Assembly (NCBI GenBank): GCA_025057115.1
Contig: JANWWZ010000010.1
Location: 29,531 to 93,530 of the forward strand
Length of the DNA stretch: 64,000 nucleotides
Direction of reading: 5' to 3'
Origin: Bernardetiaceae bacterium
GTDB lineage: Bacteria; Bacteroidota; Bacteroidia; Cytophagales; Thermoflexibacteraceae
Part shown: positions 52,383-62,287 of the stretch, one piece after another
Numbering within the stretch: position 1 is the stretch's first letter
Layout: every line of letters begins with the position of its first letter
Made by a program: the position numbers and the translations under genes
The notes under the pieces: generated by a model
The model's database searches: none
Told to the model about the DNA's origin: nothing
The model's input: the letters and a program-made list of their open reading frames with translations, nothing else

Positions 52383-53147
52383 ATGACGGGTTACCGATAT
52401 TTTTTAGAAATTGCCTATAAAGGAACGCGCTATCACGGTTGGCAAATACAGGATAATACCACTCCAACAGTTCAAGGCGAGCTCAATCGAGCGTTGCGCT
52501 TTAGTCTTAGGCAAGCACAAGTGGAAACGGTAGGGAGCGGACGCACTGACACAGGCGTGCATTGCAAAAGCCAATATGTGCATTTTGACGCTGCTGAACC
52601 TATAAAAAACATGGAGAAATTTCTTTACACCCTCAACCGTTGCCTGCCACCAGATATTTTGGTAAAAGATTGTCGTCCTGTTAAGCCCGATGCCAATGCT
52701 CGCTACAGTGCCTTGAGTCGTACTTATGAATATCACATTGTGCGGGAAAAAGATCCCTTCCGCTTGGATTTATCTTACCAGTATCACTATCAACTTGACA
52801 TAGAGGCAATGAACCAGGCAGCGGCTTTGTTGTTGGAGTACGATAATTTTCAGTCATTCAGCAGGGTGAAAACTGATGTAAAGACGTTTCGTTGTAAAAT
52901 TATGCAAGCCCATTGGCAAGAAACTGCCGCAGGAAGCATTTTTTACATTAAAGCAGATCGCTTTCTGCGTGGCATGGTGCGGACTATTGTTGGTTCATTG
53001 CTGGAAATTGGCCGAGGTAAGGCAACAGTTCAAGACTTTAGACAGATGATAGAAGCACGCGACCGCACACAAGCAGGCAGGGCAGTGCCTCCTCAGGGAT
53101 TATTTCTAACCAGTGTGGAATATCCTCAAGAAATATGGCTTGTCTAG
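52383..53147 (+). CDS. truA: tRNA pseudouridine(38-40) synthase TruA
   Basis: A 254-residue protein. YFLEIAYKGTRYHGWQIQ, the catalytic GSGRTDTGVHCKSQYVHF (Asp in RTD), SRTYEYHI and DRFLRGMVRTIVGSLLEIGRG are diagnostic for TruA, which makes pseudouridine in the anticodon stem of many tRNAs. The length is normal. It is a single gene, 117 bases before a glycosyltransferase. Confidence 0.96.
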   Translation: MTGYRYFLEIAYKGTRYHGWQIQDNTTPTVQGELNRALRFSLRQAQVETVGSGRTDTGVHCKSQYVHFDAAEPIKNMEKFLYTLNRCLPPDILVKDCRPVKPDANARYSALSRTYEYHIVREKDPFRLDLSYQYHYQLDIEAMNQAAALLLEYDNFQSFSRVKTDVKTFRCKIMQAHWQETAAGSIFYIKADRFLRGMVRTIVGSLLEIGRGKATVQDFRQMIEARDRTQAGRAVPPQGLFLTSVEYPQEIWLV

Positions 53148-53264
53148 CATATTGATTTTTTAACACGATCAGTTATAAAATGTTAAAATTTGGTAAGGGT
53201 TTTGTGCAATTTTAGCCGGTGAGTTTGTGCTAACAAAGCAAATAAAAAGGCAGCGTAAAACCTT

Positions 53265-54395
53265 ATGAAAATTTGCATTGTTGTCAATTCCGCATGGAAT
53301 ATTTATAATTTTCGCGCTGGTCTTATTCGCTCACTGCAAAAAAGTAACCATGAGATTATCACCGTTGCTCCTGACGATGGATATGTGAAACATTTGCAAA
53401 AGTTAGGCTGTCGTCATCGAAATATACAAATAGAAAATAAAGGCAACAACCCAATAAAAGATTTTTGGCTTTTCTTGCAACTTTTTTACATTTACTTAGT
53501 CGAAAAGCCTCACGTAGTTCTTCACTACACTATCAAGCCCAACATATATGGCACGCTTGCTGCAGCTGTGCTAAAGATTCCTTCCATTAACAACGTTACA
53601 GGGCTGGGAACGACCTTTTTGCACGATAACCTTACTGCTAAAATAGCACACTGGTTATATCGGTTTGCTTTTCGGTTTGCGCAGGTTGTTTTCTTTCAAA
53701 ACCCTGACGATAGGCAAGTATTCGTAGAACGCCGCCTCGTCAAACCAGAAATTACTGACTTATTGCCAGGATCTGGTATAGATACCAACAAATTTAGACC
53801 ATCGCAATCTCCTAAAAACAAAGTTTTTACTTTTTTGCTTATAGCACGCATTCTTTATGACAAAGGAATTTTGGAATATGTAGAAGCTATTCGCATTCTC
53901 CGCCGAAAAAATATTCAAGCCAGGTTTTGGTTATTGGGGAAGATAGAAACTTCAGCAGGGTTGGGCATTCCTCCCAGCGAGGTAGCTGCTTGGGAAGCAG
54001 AAGGATTGCTAGAATACTTAGGCACTGCTGACAATGTCATACCAATTATCCGCCGTGCTGATTGCGTATTATTGCCTTCTTACCGAGAAGGCACGCCCCG
54101 TACTTTGCTAGAAGCAGCAAGTTTAGGCAAGCCTATCATTGCCACCAATGTGCCAGGTTGCCGCGAAACAGTACAACACGGATTCAATGGCTTTTTGTGC
54201 AAGGTGAAAGATCCAGCCGACCTTGCCGATAAAATGGAACAAATTATGAAAGCAGATGAAGTAACCCGACGCAAAATGGGGCAAAACAGCCGACGCTTAG
54301 CCGTAGAACGCTTCGACCAACGCATTGTAATTCGCAAATACCAGCAGGCACTAGCTTCCATTGCCACTACTACTGGTATAGAAATGATAAGCTAA
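53265..54395 (+). CDS. Glycosyltransferase family 4-type enzyme
   Basis: A 376-residue GT-B glycosyltransferase. The N-terminus MKICIVVNSAWNIYNFRAGLI and HYTIKPNIYGTLAA plus NNVTGLGTTFL resemble PglA/WcaL-like GT4 proteins. The C-terminal donor-binding part has YREGTPRTLLEAASLGKPIIATNVPGCRE (about 268-296), with the E(x7)E motif. It probably adds a sugar to a lipid-linked or polysaccharide acceptor at the inner membrane. No sugar biosynthesis cluster surrounds it. Confidence 0.88.
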   Translation: MKICIVVNSAWNIYNFRAGLIRSLQKSNHEIITVAPDDGYVKHLQKLGCRHRNIQIENKGNNPIKDFWLFLQLFYIYLVEKPHVVLHYTIKPNIYGTLAAAVLKIPSINNVTGLGTTFLHDNLTAKIAHWLYRFAFRFAQVVFFQNPDDRQVFVERRLVKPEITDLLPGSGIDTNKFRPSQSPKNKVFTFLLIARILYDKGILEYVEAIRILRRKNIQARFWLLGKIETSAGLGIPPSEVAAWEAEGLLEYLGTADNVIPIIRRADCVLLPSYREGTPRTLLEAASLGKPIIATNVPGCRETVQHGFNGFLCKVKDPADLADKMEQIMKADEVTRRKMGQNSRRLAVERFDQRIVIRKYQQALASIATTTGIEMIS

Positions 54396-54611
54396 CATGA
54401 AAGTGAGAATGGCTCGACTACGCTGGTAATTTTTTGTTCAAGTGTGAATGATGAGCAGGTCGCGTTGAGAAATATGACTGCACTAAATGAAAAACTGAAA
54501 AAATCTCGGACCTTTTGAACGCGATAGGTTAATTTTTTGCAAATAAATCTTATATTCGACAAATTTTTCAACTTTTTGCGTACAATAAAAGCTAAAAACT
54601 GCCTACATAGC

Positions 54612-55697
54612 CTACCACTGCGCCATCAGGTCTGCCAAGTGTTGAAAAGTTTCCTTTGCATGCGTAGGAAAATTGGCAATTCGGATATGTACTCCTTTGA
54701 AGTTGCCGTATCCACTTCCCAGCACAATCCCTTTTTGTTTGCAAAATTCTATGAAGTCAGCGGCAGGGCGGTGTAGTACCTCCGCTACGATCACGGTGGC
54801 AGAACGGTGAGAAGGATCGTTTACAAAGAGGGAAAATTTATCATTGTTTTTCTGCAGGTGATGGTAAGCAATGGCAGCTTTAGCTTCAATTTCTTGCCTG
54901 ATTGTCTTTATGCCGCGTCGGTTCATGTCTTCAGCGACCTTTCCCAGTAAATAGATGCCCAGCACATTGGGAGTTTCGGGAGTCTCATTTTTTTGAATGG
55001 ATGCCAACAAAGATGGCAGGCTATGGTAAGTGCCTATGGATTTGCCCTTGCTAAGCAATTCCTCAGCTTTGGCAAGGCAGCGCTGATTGAAAATCCACAC
55101 ACCTAAACCAGCAGGGAGTCCAAATCCTTTTTGCACAGAGAAAAATAAACTGTCTATTTGTGAAAAATCTATCTCTGGATAGGGAACTGAAGAAACAGCA
55201 TCAACAATGATGAGCGCCTCTGGATATCTTTTGCGCAAGGTGTAAATATCTTCCAAAGGCATAGTTACTCCTGTACTTGTCTCGTTATGAGTCAGGCAGA
55301 GAAGCTCGGGAGGGTCAAAAGGAGGCATTTCTGAAAGATAGAAGCCTTTGCCTGGAGAAACCTCCCACTTTTGGGCATTTCGCTTTAGTTGCTTGCTAAA
55401 CTCGTAAAATTTTTTGGAAAAATTGCCATTCACTAAGTGAAGAGTATACTCCTGACTAAGGTTTTCAATAGCGCGTTCCCATACCTCTGTAGCCGAGGCT
55501 GTAAAAGCAATATAATAGTCCGTAGGCAATTGAAAGAGTGCTCGGAGATGTTCAAGTGCATGAGCAACTATTTGTTGAAAAGATTTACTACGGTGTGAAA
55601 TAGAACAAATATGTTCTTTTAATGCCGTTTTGATATGCTGCGGTACCGTGTAATACAATTGCGAAGGTCCGGGCGTGAGGAAATAAACATGATTCAT
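54612..55697 (-). CDS. PLP-dependent class V aminotransferase, phosphoserine aminotransferase-like
   Basis: A 361-residue protein. FLTPGPSQLYYTVPQHIKTAL and SHRSKSF at the N-terminus, LTHNETSTGV, VDAVSSVPYPEIDFSQID (cofactor Asp) and the Schiff-base Lys in FFSVQKGFGLPAGLG are those of class V aminotransferases such as SerC and alanine-glyoxylate transaminase. HNETSTG favours the SerC group, which would make 3-phosphoserine. No other serine genes are nearby. It follows maf by 12 bases and ends a DUF151-maf-aminotransferase unit. Confidence 0.8.
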   Translation of the reverse strand: MNHVYFLTPGPSQLYYTVPQHIKTALKEHICSISHRSKSFQQIVAHALEHLRALFQLPTDYYIAFTASATEVWERAIENLSQEYTLHLVNGNFSKKFYEFSKQLKRNAQKWEVSPGKGFYLSEMPPFDPPELLCLTHNETSTGVTMPLEDIYTLRKRYPEALIIVDAVSSVPYPEIDFSQIDSLFFSVQKGFGLPAGLGVWIFNQRCLAKAEELLSKGKSIGTYHSLPSLLASIQKNETPETPNVLGIYLLGKVAEDMNRRGIKTIRQEIEAKAAIAYHHLQKNNDKFSLFVNDPSHRSATVIVAEVLHRPAADFIEFCKQKGIVLGSGYGNFKGVHIRIANFPTHAKETFQHLADLMAQW

Positions 55698-55709
55698 AGC
55701 TAGGAGAAA

Positions 55710-56300
55710 TTACGTGTGTTGAAGCAAGTACTCCTGAAGCATTTGGTACACTAAATGCGTAGGCAAACCCATTACAGTAAAAAATGAGCCCTCTATTTTA
55801 GTAATGCCTATCATTCCAATCCATTCTTGAATGCCATAGGCGCCAGCTTTATCCATAGGCTGGTAGTGCGTTACATAATAATCAATTTCTTGTTGAGTAA
55901 GTGCGCGGAAATACACTTTGGTGGCATCGCTTTGGGTAGCGATACCCTGAACAGTGGCTAAACTCACAGCGGTTACTACTGTATGAACTTGCCCCGAAAG
56001 CCTTTCGAGCATTGCTTTTGCTTGGGCTTCATCTTGGGGCTTGGCTAATATGGTATCTTGGTGAATTACTACCGTATCGGCAGTGAGTAGTAATTGATAG
56101 TCTTGCAACTGTCCCTCAAAGGCACGTGCTTTTTTTTCCGCCAAATAAGCAGCTGCCTCACTTACAGGTACGCAAGGAGGTAGCGTTTCTTCAACTTGCT
56201 TTACCTGAACTGAAAAGGGAATACCCATTTGGGCGAGCAACTGCTTGCGGCGCGGAGATTGAGAAGCTAAAATGATCTGGTAGTGTGCTGGAATGACCAC
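55710..56300 (-). CDS. maf: Maf-like nucleoside triphosphate pyrophosphatase
   Basis: A 196-residue protein. ILASQSPRRKQLLAQMGI (about 10-27) is the Maf nucleotide-binding start, and LLTADTVVIHQDTILAKP and PMDKAGAYGIQEW contain the family metal and base contacts. Maf proteins hydrolyse nucleoside triphosphates, including modified ones, and act in nucleotide pool cleaning or division control. It lies three bases after the DUF151 gene, so translation is probably coupled. Confidence 0.94.
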   Translation of the reverse strand: MVIPAHYQIILASQSPRRKQLLAQMGIPFSVQVKQVEETLPPCVPVSEAAAYLAEKKARAFEGQLQDYQLLLTADTVVIHQDTILAKPQDEAQAKAMLERLSGQVHTVVTAVSLATVQGIATQSDATKVYFRALTQQEIDYYVTHYQPMDKAGAYGIQEWIGMIGITKIEGSFFTVMGLPTHLVYQMLQEYLLQHT

Positions 56301-56303
56301 TGA

Positions 56304-56903
56304 CTATTTGCGTCGGTTGAGTTCGTCTCTGATTTGGGCAGCTCTTTCGTAATCTTCTTGTTCGATAGCTTGTTGGAGGGCTTTTTCTAGTTGTTCTACA
56401 GTCATTTGCGCTAGCCCGCCAGAAGAAGGTCGCCTTTCTGCATAGCGCTGTTGTTTTGAACTAGTTTCCGACTCTTCTTCTTCAATATCGGAAATGGTAA
56501 TGCCCGCCTCTGCAAGCACATCTTCATAGGTATATATGGGCACATTAAACCGCAGTCCGATCGCAATAGCATCGGAAGGGCGTGCATCTATTTCGATTAT
56601 TCCGCCCGAGTATTGGGAAGAGCAAACAATTTTGGCGTAAAAAACTCCTTCGCGTAGCTCCGAGATAATAATCTCGTGAATATCAAATCGGAAAGCTCTG
56701 GCAAAGGACTTGAACAAATCATGCGTCATAGGTCGAGCTGAGGTAATTTTTTCTATTTCTATGGCAATTGCCTGAGCCTCAAACATCCCTATGATAATAG
56801 GCAGCCTTCTTTTTTTGCCCACTTCACCTAACACTAGCGCAAACGAACCCGATTGCGACTGACTCGATGAAAGACCCAGTATTTCAAGCCTAATTTTTTC
56901 CAC
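56304..56903 (-). CDS. Bifunctional nuclease-family (DUF151) protein with C-terminal UVR motif
   Basis: A 199-residue protein. Residues 1-130 form the bifunctional nuclease domain (GSFALVLGEVGKKRRLPIIIGMFEAQAI, IEIDARPSDAIAIGLRFNVPIY). The C-terminal part, after an acidic linker EEEESETSS, holds a UvrB/UvrC-type motif, LEKALQQAIEQEDYERAAQIRDELN. Bacterial DUF151 proteins have been linked to nuclease activity and nucleotide metabolism. It begins the DUF151-maf-aminotransferase unit. Confidence 0.88.
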   Translation of the reverse strand: MEKIRLEILGLSSSQSQSGSFALVLGEVGKKRRLPIIIGMFEAQAIAIEIEKITSARPMTHDLFKSFARAFRFDIHEIIISELREGVFYAKIVCSSQYSGGIIEIDARPSDAIAIGLRFNVPIYTYEDVLAEAGITISDIEEEESETSSKQQRYAERRPSSGGLAQMTVEQLEKALQQAIEQEDYERAAQIRDELNRRK

Positions 56904-56968
56904 CTTGCTTGCTCAATAAAAATAGTGTGCGAATTTAAGAAAAGTTCACTGAATCGGCTAAGAGATAA

Positions 56969-59900
56969 TTAGAAATCATAACCAATGGTAAAGTAAAACA
57001 TTGGCTTTTGCAACTGTTCATTTTCTATGCCTACGGCTACGTCAAATTTGGTGTAGTAGCTTCCCAGAAGAATGGTGCGGGCACCACCGCCAAGACCGAT
57101 TAAGAAAGGATTTTTAAAGTTAGAAACGCGTGCAGCAAATGGCTCCCGAATAATTTCTATTGTGTTTAACGAGTTTTCTCGATTAAAAGGACTTACACCG
57201 CTCCATGCAGCTCCGATATCAGTAAAAGCGATAAGCTGAAGATTTCGGAAAAAGTTAGAAGTAATACTACTTTTATAAAAATATTTTAGCAAAGGAAGTC
57301 GTAGTTCGGCGTTGAAGAGCATGTAACTACTGCCTCGGAGTTTATTCCAATTAAATCCTCGCAAGGAGCCTACGTATTGTACAAAAAGCAAGTCACTTAG
57401 GTCTTTGCTTGGTTGGGAGGGATCCACAAACAAAGGATCAGTGTTAGGCACAGGGTCGCTTTTGTTGCCAATCCAGTTGGGCATGCCTCCCAAGCGGTAG
57501 CTTTTGCGCGCTGGACCGAAAAACTGCCCATAGCTAAATCTACCTGCAAAAAGCAACGAACCTGTTAGCTTGCGATAAATACGCGCATCGATGGTTAGGT
57601 TGCTAAAGTTTTTCCCCCTAGTTGAAAGTCCTATCCAGCTTTCGTAGCGCGCTAGTGCTCTGGCTCCTTCTAATAAATTAGGTCCTAAAGTAAAAGTATT
57701 GTCAAATACGAACTCGAAGCTCATTCCCGCATAGTTAAAGCGTCGATCTGGCATTTGTTGGACGACGGGATTGATGTCGCTAGTAGGAGTAAAGATAGTA
57801 TTGGCTATAAAGGGGACGGCTGCCACGCGAGTGGTGATGCTAAAAGGATATGCCACCGAACCTTGCAGTCGGTTGAGGGTATATTTTTGGGAAAAATCTA
57901 AGGGGGAGACGGTTAGAGATTGCCTATCGTAGCGAATTTTGTAGTCGATGCGCTGTTTTAAATAGAGATATTCGGCAAAGTACATTGCACTGCGCAAAGA
58001 GGTCAGCCCGAAAAGCCCTGCGTTGAATTTATGGTTTTCTAGCGCATCGCTCATGCTAGTTTCCAGTACAATTCCTAAGCCTCTGAGAGGATCAGTAATA
58101 ATAGAGGTAACTAAGTTCTCCGCACTGAATTTACTTTCGTAGGGTTGAGGTTTGGTAAAGCTGATATTTTTGGCTGATAGGGGTTCAAAGGGATTAACGG
58201 GACGGTAGTTTTTGAGCAGTTTGCGTTTTTCGGTCTTGTTAAAGGTATCAAAGCGATAGTTTTCCGTGTCTATTTCATCAGATTTGTGCTGCGTGGTGTC
58301 AGCAGTTGCTTTGTTAGGTTCTGGAGAGGGTGTTGCCATCTCTGGTAACTGCTGACGCTCAAGTTTTTGCCGCATTTGGTTGAGGCGCCGCAAATCTAAT
58401 AGCTGTTGGCGCCCCGTTTTAGGAGAAAACAAGGAAATAGAAATGTCAAAATTATTTACACTAAAGAGCCCTTCCTCGCCTTGAAATAGACTAATGAATA
58501 CCAGTTGTTTGCCCGCCATGTCGTAGGTTTTGATACTATAGGGAAATGCTGAAATTTGCGTGCTAATTTCATCGTTCATATCGTAGCGGAATAAATGATG
58601 AATGCCGCGTTGGTCGCTGAGGAAGAGGATTGTGTTTTCTGTAAGGGGGAGAGGGTGGCTATCGTAACTGATAGTATTGGAAACTCGCTTGAGTATATTT
58701 TTTTGCTGTGGGTTGTAAATGAATAGATTAAATCGAAAGTCGTTTTCGCTAACAATGGATTTAGCTCCCAAAGTATCATTAGTCCTATTGGAAGCAAATA
58801 TGATTTGATAGCCTTTGCCTTTTAAAAAAGCAGGATGCACGTCATCGGCATCATCGTCAGTGAGGCGGTTAATTTGTTCTTTTTCTAAGTCATAGAGGTA
58901 GAGGTCATTGCGAATGCCATAGGTAGCGCTCAAGACCAGCCGTCTGCCGTCTTGGGATACATCCATATCGTGAATGCTATTAAAGCCTGGCAACGGTCGG
59001 TGGGAAATGGTAATGCGCTTGCCGATGCGGATTTCACTGATTCGGTAAGCATCTTCAAAAGTGTTGATCACCAGCAAGGTTTGTGCATCTTTCCAAACAA
59101 ACAGGGGCAGGGTATAGTCGATATCTTGGTTGAGGACGCGGTTGCCGCCGCGCATAAGTACAGTTTCTTTACCTGTTTTGAGATTTCGCAAGCGAATTTG
59201 GTAGCGTCCCTTGTTGTTTTGTGCATAGGCTATTAGCTCTCCTTTGGGATGAATTTTCACGCGGTTAAACACCACTCCCTTGGAGTTGGGGAATAGTTGC
59301 ATGGACTTTGTAAGGGGTTGGTGACCTTCTTGTACGTTTCGAGCTAAGTAATAGGTGCGCCAGTTGTTAAGAAAACGCTGGTAAGCAATGCCCAACGTGT
59401 TTTCGATGCTAGTTTCTTCATTGCGCACCAGCCGCGTCAGGTTTAAAATGTTAGCTACGTTGTTCTTGCCATACTTTTCTACGATATAGTTCCATATCGA
59501 ATGCCCTATCATGTAGGCTTCTTTGCCTTCCATGTTAGCAATTCTGCGCAACCTGCGATTTTCTAAGGCATCTCGGATATAATCGTCCATTTCAGCACTC
59601 CAGCCGTAAGCAATGTAGCGCGCCGCTCCAGCTAAAAACCAGTCGGGCAGATGAAGAAGGTAAGTGCTTTGGAGTACCTCTTTGAGATTGCCTCCGTACA
59701 TCATTTCAGAGATGAGGATTTCAGCAATGCGCAAGCGCAACTCTGCTCGGTAGTTGCTTTGCAGACCAGTAAAGGCAATTTCTATTTCTGCTTTGGCAAA
59801 CCGCGTTTGTCCGCTAGGAGTTAAGCCTTGCTTATCTATGCCGATATTGCTTTGATGAATATCCTTAATAGAGGGATAGACAAAAACTCTAATTTTATTA

Positions 59901-60151
59901 AATGGTGCATACCCCACCATGTCAGTAATGGTAGCAAATTCCTGCTCGGCAATGGTAGCTGTTAAGCGGGCAAGTTCTTCGTTGTTATCGTAAAAAAATA
60001 TGTTAAAATTAGGGCTTGAAATATAATTCCAGTTGAAATTTTTGTACTGAATGCGATTTTTTCCAAACATTCCGGTGCTAAATTGGGCATTGGCAATTGA
60101 GGTCAGCAGCACGCAGGAAACTAACAAGACCAGAGAGTGGAAGGATTTCAT
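56969..60151 (-). CDS. Propeller/outer-membrane barrel protein with degenerate peptidase domain
   Basis: A 1060-residue protein with a signal peptide (MKSFHSLVLLVSCVLLTSIANAQ). Its layout matches the metallopeptidase at 12826-15729: an N-terminal peptidase-like domain (SPNFNIFFYDNNEELARLTATIA), a TolB-like propeller (VSQDGRRLVLSATYGIRND, HPAFLKGKGYQIIFASNRT), a charged linker (about 590-660), and an Omp85-like barrel with SLRGFNWNKLRG and ending FYFTIGYDF with terminal Phe. At the site of HExxH it reads RIAEILISEM (141-150), and WFLAGAA replaces WFFEGDA, so zinc catalysis is almost certainly lost. It may act as a surface anchor or assembly factor. Confidence 0.78.
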   Translation of the reverse strand: MKSFHSLVLLVSCVLLTSIANAQFSTGMFGKNRIQYKNFNWNYISSPNFNIFFYDNNEELARLTATIAEQEFATITDMVGYAPFNKIRVFVYPSIKDIHQSNIGIDKQGLTPSGQTRFAKAEIEIAFTGLQSNYRAELRLRIAEILISEMMYGGNLKEVLQSTYLLHLPDWFLAGAARYIAYGWSAEMDDYIRDALENRRLRRIANMEGKEAYMIGHSIWNYIVEKYGKNNVANILNLTRLVRNEETSIENTLGIAYQRFLNNWRTYYLARNVQEGHQPLTKSMQLFPNSKGVVFNRVKIHPKGELIAYAQNNKGRYQIRLRNLKTGKETVLMRGGNRVLNQDIDYTLPLFVWKDAQTLLVINTFEDAYRISEIRIGKRITISHRPLPGFNSIHDMDVSQDGRRLVLSATYGIRNDLYLYDLEKEQINRLTDDDADDVHPAFLKGKGYQIIFASNRTNDTLGAKSIVSENDFRFNLFIYNPQQKNILKRVSNTISYDSHPLPLTENTILFLSDQRGIHHLFRYDMNDEISTQISAFPYSIKTYDMAGKQLVFISLFQGEEGLFSVNNFDISISLFSPKTGRQQLLDLRRLNQMRQKLERQQLPEMATPSPEPNKATADTTQHKSDEIDTENYRFDTFNKTEKRKLLKNYRPVNPFEPLSAKNISFTKPQPYESKFSAENLVTSIITDPLRGLGIVLETSMSDALENHKFNAGLFGLTSLRSAMYFAEYLYLKQRIDYKIRYDRQSLTVSPLDFSQKYTLNRLQGSVAYPFSITTRVAAVPFIANTIFTPTSDINPVVQQMPDRRFNYAGMSFEFVFDNTFTLGPNLLEGARALARYESWIGLSTRGKNFSNLTIDARIYRKLTGSLLFAGRFSYGQFFGPARKSYRLGGMPNWIGNKSDPVPNTDPLFVDPSQPSKDLSDLLFVQYVGSLRGFNWNKLRGSSYMLFNAELRLPLLKYFYKSSITSNFFRNLQLIAFTDIGAAWSGVSPFNRENSLNTIEIIREPFAARVSNFKNPFLIGLGGGARTILLGSYYTKFDVAVGIENEQLQKPMFYFTIGYDF

Positions 60152-60289
60152 GTTTCAACTCTGCATTCGTGCCAATTTACAAAAAAATTTTCAGCCTGTT
60201 GCTAAACTAGCTTTAGCCTGAAAAGTAAACTACGCTAAAAAGAGAAGTGTTTGGGGGCATTTGGTGTTGCTTCAACAGCTCGCCCTTAC

Positions 60290-62287
60290 CTATTCTTTGG
60301 GAATGAAAAGGAATTCGCTTCCAAAGTCGCCAATGGTATGAGGAAAGTTGCCACCGTGGGGCTTAGGTTGGTTATTTTGAACAGCGTTGAAGATATCTCT
60401 AGTAGTGAGTAAGCCTCCTATCAACTCTTTTTTGGTGCGAAGAATGCTTAATAAGCTAGCCATAAAAGGAGAGTGGGCACCAGGTCTTCCATCTGGAACG
60501 TATTCTTTGCCCCCTGAAGTGAGAAACTTGCGCGTTATAAGTTGCATTTTGGAAAAAATTAAATTTTCTGCAGACATGTTCATTTCCTCTGAACCGCGAA
60601 GGCGAGCTACTAAAGGCGAGAACGTGCCACTAAAGCAAGTATCCATGATCAAGAAAACATGCCGACAATTAGAATGCTCTAAAGTTTGGCGTATGTATTC
60701 AAAGGAGATCCAACTTGAGTAAGGATTATTGGCTCTTGAAGATAGCCCATCGCTGGGAATGAAAAATCCTTGCTCGGCTTGTTCAGAATAAAAACCATGC
60801 CCTGCAAAAAAGACAAGTAGTTGATCAGTAGGGTTGTAATATCGCTTAGAGGACCACTCTTGAAGTTTTTGCTCTATTTGATCTTTGTTAAGGTTAAGCA
60901 ATAGTTCTACTTGAAAGCCATATGAATCTTTTAAGATTTGTGCTAACGCTGTTGCATCCAACACGGGATTATTTAGATTCGGCCAATATCGATAAGTATC
61001 GTTTCCAATTACTAATGCATAGCATCTGATTGATTCATGCAACTTTTGATAATTAAGTTGAGCGCTGGTTGGTTTTCTTTCTGAGGAAAGCTTATATGTG
61101 ATTCTAGTTTGGTTGTTGTGAAAATCTTTAGCCAAAATAGTAACCACATTTTCACCATTAGAAATAGGAATAAATGCAGTAAAAGTGCAGTGCTTATAAA
61201 AGTCATCCACGGGGGTGAGATTTGCTTGATAATTATTTACTAGCACTTCTTGTATTCCGTTGACATCTTCTGCTGCACCGCTAATTTTTAAATAACCACC
61301 TGAAAAATGAACTAAATCAGCTACTAAAGTATTAATTTCCGTTACTCGAGGGCTAGTGATGCTAATATGAGGACCTTTTTTATCATCGATTGAATTAGTG
61401 TTGCCTTTCAAAAACTTCTGAAGTTTAACAAGGTTGTCTCTTGCAGGGGAGATAGGATCTAATTCAATAGCTTTTTGGAAATCTTCTTCAGCTTCTTTCC
61501 ATTGTTGCAGGGCTTTTTTTGCCAGTCCACGTTGATTGTATGTCCATGCATCAAGAGGTTGTATTTTGAGAGATTGATCAAAATCTGACAGTGCTTCCCA
61601 GTATTTTCTAAGTCTCATGCGCACTTGACCGCGCAGATCAAACACTTCTTTGTACTTTTTATAACTTTTTTGACAGTAGTATTTTTCAACTATTTCAGTG
61701 AGTGTCGTTTCTGCTTGTGCATAACTTCCTCCTTCTGCTAAAGAACGAGCTTCACTGAGCAAATGCGAACATTGATCCCATTTTTCAAAAGGCAAAACAA
61801 GAGTAGCAAATTCTTGTTGTTGTGCTAATTGCCAATTTTCCTTAGCTCTTTCTTGCTGATTAATTTGTTGATAACACTCAGCAATTTCTTTGTGAATTTC
61901 ACTTTTATCGTTTCCTTGGAGGCAAATGTGAAAATACCGTATAGCCTGAAGATATTTACCAGTTTGTTTATAAGACTTGGCAAGTAGGAGATAAACTTCA
62001 CTAGATGGACTTTGAGATAATTCTATTACTTTTTCGAAATCACTAATTGCGTGTTGATATTCTCCGAGCTCGTAGTAACACTTGCCGCGCAGTTGGTACG
62101 CATAGGGAATGGGAGAGGAATACTTCTTAATGTAAGAAGTAACATAGCCAATGACTTTTGTGTATTCTTTTTTGTTGTAGGCATTATTAGCTTCTCGCAG
62201 GAGCTTATCTACTTGCTGCTGAGCAAATAAACTCTTTGAGAAAATCCATAGCAGCAGCCAGATGTTTGCAAAATAAATCTTAACCAT
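60290..62287 (-). CDS. Secreted TPR/caspase-family (C14) protein
   Basis: A 665-residue protein from ATG 62285-62287, chosen because it gives a signal peptide (MVKIYFANIWLLLWIFSKSLFAQ); a longer frame adds 15 residues. TPR repeats occupy about 25-290 (PYAYQLRGKCYYELGEYQHAISDFEK, AWTYNQRGLAKKALQQWKEAEEDF), then a beta region (about 305-400), then a caspase-like domain (about 420-650). The dyad is intact: His497 in FFAGHGFYSE and Cys551 in MDTCFSGTF. Metacaspase-like enzymes cut after basic or acidic residues; targets here are unknown. Downstream is the decayed-peptidase barrel gene, 138 bases away. Confidence 0.85.
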   Translation of the reverse strand: MVKIYFANIWLLLWIFSKSLFAQQQVDKLLREANNAYNKKEYTKVIGYVTSYIKKYSSPIPYAYQLRGKCYYELGEYQHAISDFEKVIELSQSPSSEVYLLLAKSYKQTGKYLQAIRYFHICLQGNDKSEIHKEIAECYQQINQQERAKENWQLAQQQEFATLVLPFEKWDQCSHLLSEARSLAEGGSYAQAETTLTEIVEKYYCQKSYKKYKEVFDLRGQVRMRLRKYWEALSDFDQSLKIQPLDAWTYNQRGLAKKALQQWKEAEEDFQKAIELDPISPARDNLVKLQKFLKGNTNSIDDKKGPHISITSPRVTEINTLVADLVHFSGGYLKISGAAEDVNGIQEVLVNNYQANLTPVDDFYKHCTFTAFIPISNGENVVTILAKDFHNNQTRITYKLSSERKPTSAQLNYQKLHESIRCYALVIGNDTYRYWPNLNNPVLDATALAQILKDSYGFQVELLLNLNKDQIEQKLQEWSSKRYYNPTDQLLVFFAGHGFYSEQAEQGFFIPSDGLSSRANNPYSSWISFEYIRQTLEHSNCRHVFLIMDTCFSGTFSPLVARLRGSEEMNMSAENLIFSKMQLITRKFLTSGGKEYVPDGRPGAHSPFMASLLSILRTKKELIGGLLTTRDIFNAVQNNQPKPHGGNFPHTIGDFGSEFLFIPKE

